From the NCBI RefSeq assembly GCF_026210795.1, contig NC_089455.1:744001-808000 (forward strand): 64,000 nucleotides of DNA, written 5' to 3'. A program made the position numbers and the translations under genes. This document shows positions 34,122 to 47,200 of the stretch, one piece after another (position 1 is the first letter of the stretch; each line of letters starts with the position of its first letter). This DNA comes from Rhizophagus irregularis. Taxonomy: Eukaryota > Glomeromycota > Glomeromycetes > Glomerales > Glomeraceae. The notes beneath the pieces were generated by a model. That model was not told where the DNA came from. It saw nothing but the letters and a program-made list of their open reading frames with translations, and did no database searches.

Positions 34122-36003
34122 ATGGTTACTCTTGATGTCTATGACGAGGTTAATCGCCTTTTCGAAATCTTGGATGATGAGAAACTTACTGAGAAAGAAG
34201 TAGCTGATTTATTCACGTATTTCAACGATCCCGAAAAATTACCTAGTGTAGAAAAAGCGCTTACTAAGAGCAAAAATGATAAAGTTAAGCTTACATACTT
34301 GAGGAATTTGTTGACTTCTGGTATGTCACAAAATAGAAAATGTGTTTGTACTCGCCAATAATACCGAATGTCGTTTCATTTTCTGTCTGCGCTATTTCAA
34401 ATAATTTTTTGAAATATAGAATATCCTAATAAACGAATAAAATACGATATCGATGATCAAAAATTGAAAAAGTCTTGGGATGCTTTAAAGCATGGAAAAG
34501 TCGAGAAGCATGGTCGTAGCAAGGTTCTTGATTTATCCGAAGATGTTTACTATCTTTTAGGCAAAGATGAACAAGGTTTCAATATATCCACTTTGTTCAT
34601 CCGTAAATGTTATAAAGATCTGTATAAAATGATTTCTAAGAATAACCATGTCCGTCGTTGGCGTATTACCGGCAATCCGGGAATTGGAAAAACCTTCTTC
34701 GGTTTTTACCTACTTTATTTCCTTGCAAAACAACGTAAAACAGTTGTATATCACAAACTCAAAAAGCCTCCAATGCTCTTCAGCGAAAATGGTGTTTTTA
34801 GTTACCCCGAAGATAATATTCACGCGTTAAAAAGATACTTGGCAAATGAAGAAGTTTGGTATATCGTGGACGGTAGGGAACCGATGGAATATGTCGCCAA
34901 GACAATTCTTATCTGTTCGCCTCAGAAGAGTCATTATAGTCAATTTGATAAGCTTGGAGTAACTATTCGGTACATGCCGGTATGGTCTTGGGCAGAGATT
35001 GATCTATGTAGGGGTATACTTTTCCGTAATCTTACTCAAGAACATGTTCGGGAATTATACAATAAATGGGGCGGAATTCCTCGATATACCTTATTTTATG
35101 CTCTTAATGATGGTCAGCAAGCTTTTCTTCAAATGGCGATTAACTCAGTTAATGATAAAATATTAAATTTTATTGGTGAAACGACAGATGACAATAATTC
35201 TAGTCACAAAATCGTCCATATCCGCACGAATGTAGAAGAAAATGAAGAAGAGGAAGAAGGAGAGGAAGAAGAAGGAGAGGAAGTAGAAGAAGAGGAAGAA
35301 GTAGTTGGAGAGTCCTCTTTGTCAAGCGCTCCCAAAGTAACTAGACCAGACAAAGGGAAAGGTGTTGCAGGAAAAGGTGTTGAAGGAATACCCTCCTATT
35401 CAACGTTCACTCTGGAGTTTGCGTCAGATTATGTTTCTGAAAAGGTAATGGATAACCTCATAAAGAATTACAAGGAATCAATTGCAGAATTTCGTGGAAG
35501 CTAGCTCGTCACTAAATGATTACGCTACACTTCGGGGTACTATATCTGAGCGGATCGCTCACAGAAAGTTACTAGAAGGAGGATCATTTAGGACTCGTCC
35601 TTTATTTGCAACGACTGTCTCTTGTTTCGGGATGAATAACTCCAAACTACCAATACCCAAATGGGACAAATTGGTTTTCAGTACAGTTGATGAGGTTGTT
35701 CCTAACAGGTACTGTATTCCAACTCAAAAGAACAACGCGTCCTTTGATGCGTTTGTTCTTCCCGACACGTTCTTCCAGATGACTGTTGCTGAAAGTCATC
35801 CTATCATCAAGCATGGGCTGGAAAAATATGTTAATAAGGCCGATAATTCAGATATCAAATTCTATTTTGTTTTACCGAAGGAAGTGTATAATTCCTACCA
35901 AGAACAAGCTTTACACACCACAAAGAGAACTGTTCTTAAGAAAGTACCACCTTGGGTTAATCGTATCAAACAATATGCTCTGGAAATTGAACTGAAGTTA
36001 TAG
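34122..36003 (+). CDS. Crinkler/RHS-like protein with P-loop NTPase and nuclease-like C-terminal domain
   Basis: Exons 34122-34320 and 34420-35444, then a third block 35488-36003, about 579 residues if joined. The order is as follows. A short N-terminal header region (residues 1-66, LDVYDEVNRLFEIL...) has no secretion signal that I can see. After an intron comes KSWDALKHGKVEKHGRSKVLDL. The P-loop is GNPGIGKT (about 151-158). An acidic Glu-rich stretch follows (about 338-365). The end has FDAFVLPDTFFQMTVAESHP, typical of the nuclease-like ends of Crinkler and retrotransposon-hot-spot proteins. Such proteins are thought to act on nucleic acids, and some are effectors; the role here is unknown. 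At 35445-35487 the frame shifts. Either there is a 43-nt GT-AG intron, or a one-base frameshift, since the first frame through it (VMDNLIKNYKESIAEF) still resembles family sequence. The ATG at 34122 is preferred over an upstream GTG. Confidence 0.8.
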
Positions 36004-37959
36004 TTCGTATTAAAAAGATAGGTATTTGATCGTTCATAGTGTTGCAAAATATGTATACCTTTATACTGTATATTAATTTTAGAAATTTAGCACGAAAATT
36101 TAGTAGTTAGTAGATAGGTAATGGTCTAGAAAGAATTTGACCACATCAGCTTTATCTTTTTAATATTTTTCTGGGTAGTGTTGGTGTGTAACTGTGCAAA
36201 AAAAAACATTTATTATATCGGAACTTTTGATATCAATCACTGCGCATGTAATAAAATTTAAGGGCAAATTTTTCTTATTATGATAGCCATATTAAAAATT
36301 ATGGTGCCGTATAGTTATTAATTATATAGTTTATGTATGTAGATCAAAATCGGCTAAAATAAATTTTATTGGTTAAAATTGATGATTTTCGAATCCATAA
36401 TTCTGGCCAAATTTTGCTTAATTCCGGCCAATTTTATAATGCCGGCCTAAATTTTATAAAAATTGAAAAATGCAGTTCAAATGTAACATCACATTTATAT
36501 AAAATAACTTTCAAACTAAATATAGAAAATAATACTTCTTGACAACATCTAAGAGTGTGTTGAAAAATTTCTTCAAATACTTTTTGTTTTTTAAGGTGGA
36601 TCTTAACTAGAAGTTGGTACATTTTATTTGCTAAAAATAAGGAATAATAAGAAAAACTTGAAATTTGTCAAATATAGTAAATAATTTAAAACTCCAAATT
36701 AAGACAGAAAGTATTTTATATAATTTTATAACAAAAAAAAACTTAAAAAAATATTAACTCAAATAAATTTTCAAATAAACCCAGAATCTATAAAGAAAAA
36801 TTTCCCTTTTTTTCATTATATTTGTATAATAGTATTATAAATTCTTTATTATTTCAATGATTTTAATTACAAACTATTTTCTAATTTAAAAAACAATTTG
36901 AATATTAAAATAAAAAAATTTCGTGATGAAATAAATAGGAATCTAATATTAAAACATGATTGGACAAAAGTGGATTTACTAAAAATAATGAAAATTTTGT
37001 AGTTTTTTTTTTAATTTAAAACAAATATATTATTCAAAAATAAATCTAATAATACTCTTCCCTTCTTTTTTTTCTATAATAAATAAAATTTTATCATTAT
37101 TTCATATTAAAAAATAGAGAAAATTTGATAAATTCAATAATAAACAAAAATCTTATTGGGTAACCGACCTTATTAACTTAATAAAAGTTGTTTTTTTTGA
37201 AAAGTTACACCTAAAAATAAAATATTTATTATTAGTTAAAGGATTCTCATTAAAATTTATTGAAGTAAAAATTCTTTTTTTTTATTAAAAAATCAATTTT
37301 TTTGTATTTATATAAAAACTACCTGAATAACTACCATTAAACCTTAGAAAATCTTTTTTCTCTTGCAAAATTACATATATTTTTACTATTAAAACTATAT
37401 ATTTATCCAAACTTTTAAAAGGATCTCAAAAAAAGTTCATTTTTTAATGTAAATTTCTTGTATATGCGAAGAGAAAAAAAAAATTTCAAAAATGGAAAAT
37501 TAACTTTAGAGACTAGTAAAGCATATGATATTCTATCAAATTGCTTAATTTGTATGGGAGTTACATATTAAAATTGATGGTTTATCATAAAATGAAGTGA
37601 CTCAAACATGGTTAAATGAATTTTTTTTAATATAAAAATAATTTGCATATTACATGCACGGTAATTGATATGCTTTATCTTTTAACTGTGTATGCTAGTT
37701 TTTTATACGCATCAGAATAATAAATGTTTATGTGAAAATGATTTCACTTATGCAGACAACATTTTTTTCTTGCTCATCTGTGCATTATCTAACTCTGGCC
37801 AAATCTGTATAATAAATTTGAATCATACTTTATCATAATATAAGTTGATAAAACCTGCTATAATTGATAAAATCACTATAAACTCCCTACATCTGTACAA
37901 TGGTTAAAACTAACTATTAGTTTAAATCCTGTAGTAGTGCAGGCGTTGAACAATCTGCA
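36004..37959. other. Gene-free AT-rich region
   Basis: About 2 kb of AT-rich DNA with no supported gene. Small coding-like scraps may belong to the decayed gene that follows, but frames are interrupted every few codons. Confidence 0.4.
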
Positions 37960-38139
37960 ATATAAGTAATACCAGAAATGTGGTATTTTCGTATTCATTA
38001 TCTATTTAAGAAACTTTTTGAATATAATCCAAAATACTTCTCCAAGAATGGATTTATTCAAATGATTGAAAGATCATATAAAGATAGAGAATTTAAAGCT
38101 AGGAGATGCTCATTTCATATTTATTGCACTGCATGTGAC

Positions 38140-38536
38140 TAAAGCTCCAAATGGTTCAGTTTGATTCCATTTTTTAGTTCTTTTCTGATTGATCAGAATC
38201 TGTTTTGTGCAATAACTTGCCTTCCAGTGATTGTAAAAATCCAATCAATAGCTCGTTGGAATCGTCATGTCGAGACGGTTTGAATGGTACTAAAATCATC
38301 TTTCTAGTATTAATAGATGGCGAGTTGATTTTACCAATTTTTCAAAAAATAACTCACCATCTATCGATGCTAGAAAGATGATTTAGTACCATTCAAACCG
38401 TTTCGATGAAATGATTCCAACGTACTATTGATCGGGTTTCTACGATCACTGAAAGGCAAGTTATTGTGCAAAACGGATTCTGACCAATCAGAAAAGAACT
38501 GAAAAATGGAACTGAACTGAACTGTTTAGAGCTTTA
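38140..38536. mobile_element. Non-autonomous hAT-like foldback element A (397 bp)
   Basis: Ends TAAAGCTCCAAATGGTTCAG at the left and CTGAACTGTTTAGAGCTTTA at the right. The two halves are inverted repeats of almost 200 bp each, with few mismatches, around a short AT spacer near 38335-38355. It is flanked by a perfect 8-bp direct repeat, CATGTGAC (38132-38139 and 38537-38544), the size expected for hAT transposition. The insertion interrupts a coding-like frame. It has no coding capacity, so it would need a transposase from elsewhere. The ends match element B. Confidence 0.85.
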
Positions 38537-39193
38537 CATGTGACTCCTTAGTAATTATTTGTGAAAATACCATTGAATGTGACAAGAATCATCTGAAAAA
38601 ATGTATTATTATTTGTTATAACAGCCAAATGGCATATTATATATTCTAATCCTATACAAAAAAATGTGAAAAAATGAGTAATATCAGAACTAAGTAATGA
38701 CGAGATTGAAAATATTTATTAAACATTTGGTTTTATATTCAGTAAATGCTAGGCTAAATTTAGTTATGCATATGAATATGAAAATAGGAAAAGGTATATC
38801 AATCATTTAATTGATAATGCAAAAGTTATCTAACAAGTTTGAAATATGGTGAAAAATAATGGTATTTCTGATAGAAAGAAATATTTAAATATACTTTCAT
38901 TAGTTGAAAGGAAAATAAATCCTCTAACTCAAAAAGAATATGATTTGCATACTGATGAATATACCGACTGCATTAAAAAAATATATAATGAAAATATCGC
39001 TCAAAAATATATTAAAGAATATCTAACCAAATAGGCTACAGGGTATAAGAAATATGATTATTATCATTCTAGAATTTGGGTAAAAAAAAAGAAATACCAG
39101 TTATATAATCACTAAATATTGTAGCATATATAGTTACTTTTATAAAATTACATCAGTAAGACTATAGAATCATTACTTATAGAGATTGGTCCC

Positions 39194-40420
39194 TAAAGCT
39201 CTAACCAGTCTGGACCTAGTCTGGCAATCCAGACTGAAAATTAGGATTGGTCCAATCTGGATTGATGCTTCAATTCAGACTGAAATATTTGGTTTAATTC
39301 AGTCTGGTCCAGGATTATAAATCTAACCCAGACTAAATTAAACGGGTTGAGATCAGACCAGATCAAAAATTTGCCAAAATTTTATTTGTATTTTAATTTC
39401 ATAATTCCAGTTCTATAGTGATCTTTCTGACATGTGTAGTTTCGTTTTAAACCTATATTCACTTTGTATAATATTAGTGCATAAAGACGCATAATTTCCT
39501 TATATAGTATATATATTATACAAAGAGAATATAGGTTTAAATCGAAGCTACATATATCAGGTAGATTGTTAGAATACAGTTAATACAGTTATAATTTTGG
39601 TAAAAATTTTAATTTTGGTCACATGATATTATAACAGCCAATCAGAATTTCAGATTTTTTATTATAAGACCAGACCAGACTATACATGAAACTGAAATTG
39701 GTTAATTTTGACCTCCGAAATGGTCAAAATGGTCGAAATGATTTCGACTTGAGCCCCTCTAAAAGTCGAAATGGTCGAAATTATGTCATAGTCATATAAT
39801 TTTATAGTAAACAATAATATTAAAATTCAAAGTTAATGAACTCCGCATCCAGTGATTCGATTTTTATGGTCTTTACACAGTTGGATTCAGCTCATCGAGA
39901 GGATTCCAATGATATGTATTTCATATTTGTAGCATCAATATTGACAGAGTTATTCACGTTTAGAATTTGGTATTAAATAGTCTTATAATTTTTATAGTAA
40001 ACAATAATTTTAAAATTCAAAGTTAACGACCTCCACATCCAGTGATTCAATTTTTATGATCTTTATGCGGTTGGATTTAGCTCATCAAGAGGATTCCAAT
40101 GATATGTATTTCATATCTGTAGGATCAATACTGACGAAGTTATTCACGTTTAAAATTTTATATTAAATTATAATTATAAAAATCACATGACTATGATGTA
40201 ATTTCGACTTTAATTTTGACTTTTGACCTTCCCAAGTCGAAATATTTCTACTTTTAGGCTTTAATTTTGACTTCATGTATAGACTGGACTGAATTAAATA
40301 ACTGGTCTGGTCTGGTCTGATCCTGAATTGTCTTTTTAACATAATCCAAATCAGACCGAAATGAAGCAATTTTTCAGTCTGGTCCTGAGTTACTTTTTAA
40401 CCTAACCATTTAGAGCTTTA
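39194..40420. mobile_element. Non-autonomous hAT-like composite element B (1227 bp)
   Basis: Left end TAAAGCTCTAACCAGTCTGG; the right end, read inward, is TAAAGCTCTAAATGGTTAGG. These share the TAAAGCTC terminus of element A. Flanking octamers TTGGTCCC (39186-39193) and TTGGCCCC (40421-40428) agree at 7 of 8 bases. Next to the ends are arrays of AGTCTGG/CCAGACT words, then inner arms rich in GTCGAAAT. There is an internal 45-bp inverted pair (about 39435-39473 with 39516-39560) and a two-copy direct repeat at 39803-40170. No transposase reading frame is present. Confidence 0.8.
39803..40170. repeat. Two-copy direct repeat (about 180 bp) inside element B
   Basis: Copy 1 (about 39803-39980) and copy 2 (about 39984-40170) both run AAACAATAAT, ATTCAAAGTTAA, CATCCAGTGATTC, GAGGATTCCAATGATATGTA, TATTCACGTTTA, with scattered substitutions. 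The duplication lies between the inverted GTCGAAAT arms. Confidence 0.75.
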
Positions 40421-40924
40421 TTGGCCCCTTATATTAAAATGTCTAGCAAATTCCCATATTAGCAAAATAAATAATAATATTGTTGTCAGAATATATACAA
40501 TATATATGTAAAAAAGCAGGCAAATAATATCCATGTAATTCGCTAAAAATTGACTATTTTAAATCTTGCTATATTAGTACTATCGATGGAGATTTAACTA
40601 TTATAGATTTCTCAGATTTTAACAATAATGGTAAATATATGCAACGAGTTTATAATTTAAGTACTTATGCAAAAAACAAGTACATTAAAAGTATATTTTA
40701 AGAGTATTTTAGGCATATTTTAGGCATATTATAAGTATATCGTGAATTAAAATTGGTATTTATTTTAAGTATATTTTAATAAAATTTTAAGTATATTTTA
40801 AGTATAAAAACTTTTCATAGGGTCAAAATGATCAATTGGATGATTAGGTAAGGATGAGTAAGATCAGTCTACTAATTGAATGAAATCAGCTGATTTCTGG
40901 CACGCCCTTTAAGGAAGTATAATT

Positions 40925-43180
40925 AAAGGTAATTATTTATTTAATTTATTTTAATTCAAAAAACAATCAAAATAAAAGATTAAAAATAAAATTAAAGTAA
41001 AAAAAAATATAATTTTTTTTTTTTTAGCTGCAGCATATTTGGATATTTTATTTAGAATAGAAACAATAATTTATAATGTATACATATAATAACTATATAA
41101 GTACTATATATGCACTACTGTCAGTTGAAACTTCGAGTTAGGGAAGTAAGTCCATCTTAAAAGTATTCTTTTTTAGAAAAGACTCTTTCCTTCTAGTTTA
41201 CACCTATAGAACATTCCAAAAACTTACTATAACTGCAACATAAAACTCAAAATACGAAAAAACAAGAAAAATAAGAAGTAATAATAAAAAAATAAAAAAA
41301 AATTATATAATTTTAACTTATATTATACTTTTAATTTAAATTTTAATTTATTAAATTACTTTTTAAATCAATAAATTTTTGATTTATTTTATTTAATTCA
41401 AATTCAAATTATAAAATTTTATTAAAAAAACAATTAGAATAAAAAATTAAGAATAAAATTAAAGTAAAAAAAATATAATTTTAATTTATATTATACTTTT
41501 AATTTTAAATTATTAAGTTACTTTTTTAAATCAATAAAATTTTGATTTATTTTATTTAATTCTATAAAATTTTATTAAAAAAAATAATTAAATAAAGATT
41601 AAAATAAAATTAAAGTAAAAAAAAATATAATTTTAACTTATATTATCTCTTAAACGATAAGGCAAATTTGCCTGCAATTTTATTAAAAATTCAGTTCTCA
41701 TCTAATTTTATGAAAAATGAAGTTATTTTAATAAAATTTTTTTTTGCAAAGAGCTTAAATCATAATTTATATGACAATAATTATTATTTATTAATTTCAT
41801 ATTATAAGATTGAAGATTAACTATTAGTTAAAAGTTGCATTTTTTAGATAATAAAAAATTTTGAAAAATTTTGCATTCAACTTTAACAATCTCATATGAC
41901 TATATTAAAGCTTAATAGAATATGTAGATTTTGCTATGAGAAACAACTTTTATTATTATGATTTTTAATGTTTAGAATTGGCAATTTGACTTTACTATAT
42001 AGAACTCTAAAAAAAATATTTTTGTAAATTTATAAAAAAAATGCATAAAGTTAAATTTTATTATTTCTATCTTGTTCATTAGGATTTGAAGTTTTATAAT
42101 AAAAATAAATAAGCATATTAAAATGCTTTATAATAAAGCAGAATATTATGGTAAAAAAAATCAATTTATTATATAAAATTTTTGATGTTATATTAAACCA
42201 TACAATTGATGCTAAATAATTGCAGAATTATAGGATAATTCAAATTATATTGACAAAGTTTGTGTTTGTATATAATTTATTTTACAAAATTGCAGGCAAA
42301 TTTGCCAGTATTACTATTTAAAAAATACTTTTAATTTTAAATTATTAAGTTACTTTTTTAAATCAATAAATTTTTTGATTTATTTTATTTAATTCAAATT
42401 TAAATTATAAAATTTTATTAAAAAAACAATCAAAATAAAGATTAAAAATAAAATCAAACAATGAACTTTTAATTTATTTTATTTAATTCAAATTCAAATT
42501 ATAAAATTTACAATTAAAATAAAAATTAAAAATAAAATCAAAGTAAAAAAAATATAATTTTAACTTATATTATAACTTTTGATTTAAATTTTAAATTATT
42601 AAGTTACTTTTTTAAATCAATAACTTTTTAATTAAAATAAAAATAAAAAAAATATAAATACTATACTTTTAATTTAAATTTAATTTATTAAGTTATTTTT
42701 TTAAGTTAATTTTTAATTTATTTTATTTAATTCATTTTAAATTATAAAATAAATAAATTTTATTAAAAAAAATAAGTTTAAAAATGAAACCAAAGTAAAA
42801 CTTTTTTTAAAAAAAATACTTATACTATTAGACTTTTAATTTATAGTTTTGATTTATTAAATTACTTTTTTAAGTTAATAAATTTTTAATTTATTTAATT
42901 CATTTTAATTTAAATTTAAGTTATAAAATAAACAAATTTTATTAAAAAAAAATTTAAGATAAAAAGATTAAGAATAAAATCAAAGTGAAAAAAATATAAT
43001 TTTATTTATATTATACTAAATTTGATTTACTTAAAAATTACTTTTTTAAGTTAATAAATTTTGATTTATTTTTTGATTTAAATTTAAGTTATAAATAAGC
43101 AAATTTTATTTAAGTTAAAAGATTAAGAATGAAATCAGAGTAAAATTAAAATAAAAATAAAAATAAAGGTAAAAAAAAAA
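40925..43180. repeat. Diverged AT satellite-like array, unit about 165-175 bp
   Basis: Repeated blocks in the same order: TTAAGTTACTTTTTTAAATC, AATAAATTTTTGATTTATTT, TATAAAATTTTATTAAAAAA, AATAAAATTAAAGTAAAAAA, TATAATTTTAACTTATATTA. They recur near 41335, 41515, 42345, 42600, 42690, 42860 and 43035. Some units are truncated. The array is interrupted by the element at 41661-42306. No gene is seen. Confidence 0.7.
41661..42306. mobile_element. Inverted-repeat element (646 bp core) inserted in the satellite array
   Basis: Ends with GGCAAATTTGCCTGCAATTT at the left and its exact complement at the right (AAATTGCAGGCAAATTTGCC). The terminus itself is palindromic (GGCAAATTTGCC). Weaker similarity extends about 15 bp further out on both sides (CTCTTAAACGATAA and AGTATTACTATTTAAAAAA). 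Array sequence on the left stops at CTTATATTAT and resumes on the right at TACTTTTAATT. This brackets the insertion at about 41647-42328, with at most a 1-2 bp (T or AT) duplication. The interior is AT-rich and non-coding. Confidence 0.7.
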
Positions 43181-44236
43181 TCATTAAAAGGTAAAACAAA
43201 CTTAAGATCAAAAGATTTTATTATTTATTTATTGCAGTTTTATTTTTTTTTTACTTTAATCACTTAAAATTAAAAAATTTAAAAAATTTGAAATTTCATA
43301 TATTAAATAAAGTGTATCATTGCCGTAGCAAAGTTTGATCTAAAGTTTATTTATTATTCACATGATTTTTAAAATGATCTGATTTTTGTATAAACAAAAC
43401 AACCATAAATATGTAAAATATATATATAATTTTTTTTTTTTAAAAAAAAGAGAAAAAAATGTATATGTAGCGAGTGTAATAAAAAAAAAGCATAAAAACT
43501 TTTGAAAAAAAGGGTGTATTATCTGATATAAAAAGTGAAATATACTGTACAGAAAAAATAAAAAAAAAAATAAAAAAAAAATAAAAAAAAAGATATATAT
43601 TAAAAAAAATGATATAAAGTTTTTTTTTTCTGGGAAAGTTCTTTTTTTTTTACCTAAATTTATATTGATTCATACAGGGAACGAAACGTGTTAAATAAAA
43701 AATCGGATGAAAAAATTATATATTCACAAAAAATTTTTTTAAATGGGAGGGGGTTTTAATGCTTGGGGGTATGAGTTATATATACATACATGTATATATA
43801 AAATATAATTATGTATATAAAAAGAACAGAAATACTCTGTTCAAACGATAGAATATGTAGCGTAAAAAATAAAGTAAAAAAAATAAAATAAAAAAAGAAA
43901 ATAAATAAATATTTATCATACAATATATATATTTTCAAACACCAAACAAACAAAGCTTGTTAACATATATATAGAAATTATTTTAAATAAGACAAATTAT
44001 TATTTGCTTAAATAATAATGCTCAAATTTAAAATAAACGAAATCATTACCCATAAAATATAAATTTTAAAAAAACGTAAAATAAAAAAAAAACATATTTT
44101 AATCAAATAAGAATCTACGCGATAAAAATGAAATCAAAGTCTCTTAATGATGCGAAGATTTTATTTGATCCAAATATTCCATCGTCCAAAAAAAAAGAAA
44201 AGTAATTTCTCTTCATCCCTTTATCAAATAATAAAT
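43181..44236. other. AT-rich 3' flank of the GATA factor gene
   Basis: Low-complexity A/T runs, likely containing the 3'UTR and end of the areA-like transcript (which reads leftward from 44237). Reading frames here consist of Phe/Tyr/Lys runs from homopolymers and are not genes. Confidence 0.4.
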
Positions 44237-47200
44237 TTAATATAGATCCATAGCGGTTTCTTTACTGGTCGTTTCCGATCCAACAGATTCATCATCACTA
44301 AATGATGATTGTGGTTGATGTTGAATTAACATACCAGGGCGCGTGGAGTATCCAATCATCATATCATCATCGGATGGAACCATTTGATGATCAGGCCATG
44401 CAAACATGTATACTGATGGCGGTAAAAATGATCGAGGTCTCGTTGAAGATGATGAACAACTGTTATAATTATTATTACTATTACTATTGTTATTGTTATT
44501 ATTTCCCGTATTTCCCGTGCTATTGGACGTGGGCGATGATGGATTATTATTTGATGACGGATGATTCATTATCGATGCTGTCGTATGAGCTCGGTGTAAT
44601 CGTGGTTGCACTTTAGTTGCGGTCTTTGATGTAGAGTTTGATATTGATGATGATGAGGATGTTGATGTTGATTGAAGTTGACGTAAAGACTGTTGTGAAC
44701 CATTTGAAGATGCGGTTGAATTAGCCATCCTCGTTTGAGCTCTGGCTAAAGATGGTGGTTGCTCGCAACCATTTGAACCACCATGTTTCAATAAATTATG
44801 GATTTCGCTTATTTGAGGTTGATGATGAATTTGAGCATTTAATAATTGCTGTTCATCGCTTGATGAAAAACGTCTTTGCCTTTTTGGTACAGCACCTGGG
44901 ATACTTTGCCTAGCGAAACCACCATTATAATGTGCATGTGCAGCAGTAGGAGCTGATGTAGATAAAACAGAATTTGAGGCAGGTGTATTCATAGAACCAC
45001 CTTGATGTCTGGAATTCATTGAACTTGTCATTGACACTCTCTTACCCATCACACTCATACTAGCACCACTATGACCTATCTGTACAGTACCTTTAACACC
45101 ATTCTTATTTGGATTTTTTCCAGCAGCAGCAGCACCCCCACGATTACGTTTTTTTATAACATCAGTTTTTAAACTTAAAGGTCTAACAACACCATGTAAT
45201 TTTAAAAATAGACCACATGCGTTACATAGAGGTTGTCCTTCAGGATTACGTCGCCATAAAGGAGTTGTCTGTGTATGACAATTTGTGCAAGTAGTCGGTA
45301 TTGAATTCTTTGATGATGAAGAATTACTATTACTATTACTATTACTATTATTATTGTTTCCACCATCTTTAGGTATCGTGGGAGATGAAGGTGATGATGA
45401 TGAGTTAATATTTTTTATAGAACTATTATTATTTACTGATGTATTTGTTAAAGATGCACGGGATGATGATCTAGGTCTCTTACCCGGCGATATTAAACCA
45501 GTGGATGTACTTGATCCTTCACTACTTGATAAGGATGAAATGTTCATGTTCTTATTTATATCAGCTCTAGAAGGTGATACTGACATTGAATGTCTTTTTA
45601 TCTTTGAAGTATTATTTACATTATTGATTCCAATAGGTAAGGAATTATCTTCATCATCTCCATTATTATCACTACCATCATGATTCCAATCTCGTTGATT
45701 AAATTCCATTGAATTTGAAATTTTATCCTTACTATCAGATTCTTCAGTACAAAGGGATTCAGGTATTAAGTCATATGGAATGGATGTAGGTGATGAACTT
45801 AGCAATTGAGATGGATTAACATGAGATAATGAAGGGCTTTGTGATAATGAAGCACCACTCGTATTTACAAAATAAATATTAACCATATCGAATAATGAAC
45901 CTGATGAAGAATTTCCACTTGTACTTAAATCACCTGTACCATTATAATCAGAAGAGAAATAAAATCCGCTATCTACCGGAGTAATTGGAGTACTAGCAGT
46001 TGATTGATATGTTAAAGGATTTGTATTATTCATACCACCAGGACTTGCTAATTCATCAAAATAATTGAAAGAATGAGGGGCCGAAGAACTCATAAGAACT
46101 GAAGCATTTCCAGGATAATCCATAGAATTTTGATGATCATTGAATGTTGCACTATAAGGTCCAGGACCATAAGTAAATTGTGGATCTGGTAAATCAGTAT
46201 CAGAATCATCGGTAGTATCACTTGGTATTGTTATACTTGATATTTGATTTACTGGAGGAACTGGAGTAATGAAATTTGTAGGTTTCTGTTTCTACAATTA
46301 TGAAAGAAAAAAGTTGTTAAAAAAAAAAAAAAATTTCAATCAAAAAATAAAGTATAATATTCCTAACCTTTTTATATGTAAATTGAGATGGACTATTATT
46401 AGATCTAGACACAGGAATTGCAATAGGACGAATATGATTATTGGAAGGTTTTCCAGGTACGAAATTTCTTCTATTAAACGCATTATGAGATTGAGTGAAA
46501 CCAAATTCGGTCAAATTGAAATCGAAATCTGAAGAAGTTGTAGAAGGAACTGTATAAGCAGTAGTAGAAGAAGAAGGAATTGGAATAGCCGAGGTAGTCG
46601 TTGAAGGGAGAACGGGTGAAGGAGATGATGTATAAATAGTATCATCGGTAGTATTACTGGCGCAAGTATCTGATGGAGAATCTACTATATACATTGATTC
46701 AAATTTCTCGTTTTCTAAATGATCTACTGTCGTAGATAAATTATTGTTATTTGAAATTGAATCTTCCATTTCTATATCAAATGATTCGAGTTCACCATCA
46801 TGATCGTTATTCCTAAAAAAAAAAAAGAAAAAAAAGAAAAAATGATGATATTAATAACTTTTTTTTTTTTTTTTAGATTTGATCAATTTAAATAAATAAA
46901 ATACACTTACTTTTCGTTAATAGATCCAACCTTATTTTGCTTATTCTCTGAAATTTTGGATGATATATTTTTCGGAATAGAAGAATTATTATTTGTAATA
47001 ATATTTTTGTTATTTATTTTATCATAATTATTTGGTAATTGTCTTCCGAATCGTTCTCCGTCATTTTTTCGTTTTGAAGCAATAGCCATCATACGCCAAG
47101 AATAATTTTCTAAACGTTTACCATTAGGTAACATATCTTTTGCTCTTGTATATAATTTCCAAAAAGAAGAATCCCAAGAATTCTTTTTATCATCAGAATC

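Larger units (their letters stand above)
37960..40690 (+). pseudogene. Decayed unrecognised gene interrupted by two hAT-like insertions
   Basis: I do not recognise the family. From about 37978 a frame reads MWYFRIHYLFKKLFEYNPKY and continues with KNGFIQMIERSYKDREFKAR into a cysteine-rich part (CSFHIYCTACD). It is then cut by element A at 38140. Removing the element and one copy of the target site restores the frame (SLVIICENTIECDKNH...) up to a stop near 38648. Another piece, 38846-39034, is rich in Lys, Tyr and Glu. After element B (39194-40420), frames WSLILKCLANSHISKINNN and ISTIDGDLTIIDFSDFNNN (to about 40690) look coding-like too. The spaced Cys pairs could bind zinc. This may be a high-copy family gene or part of a transposon. 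Confidence 0.5.

Noticed and set aside
44302-44616. 104-codon plus-strand frame with Tyr/Cys runs
   Set aside because: Antisense of the low-complexity tail of the GATA factor.
45285-45683. 132-codon frame with Asp/Glu/Leu runs on the plus strand
   Set aside because: Antisense of the Ser/Asn-rich part of the GATA factor; the repeats reflect that composition.
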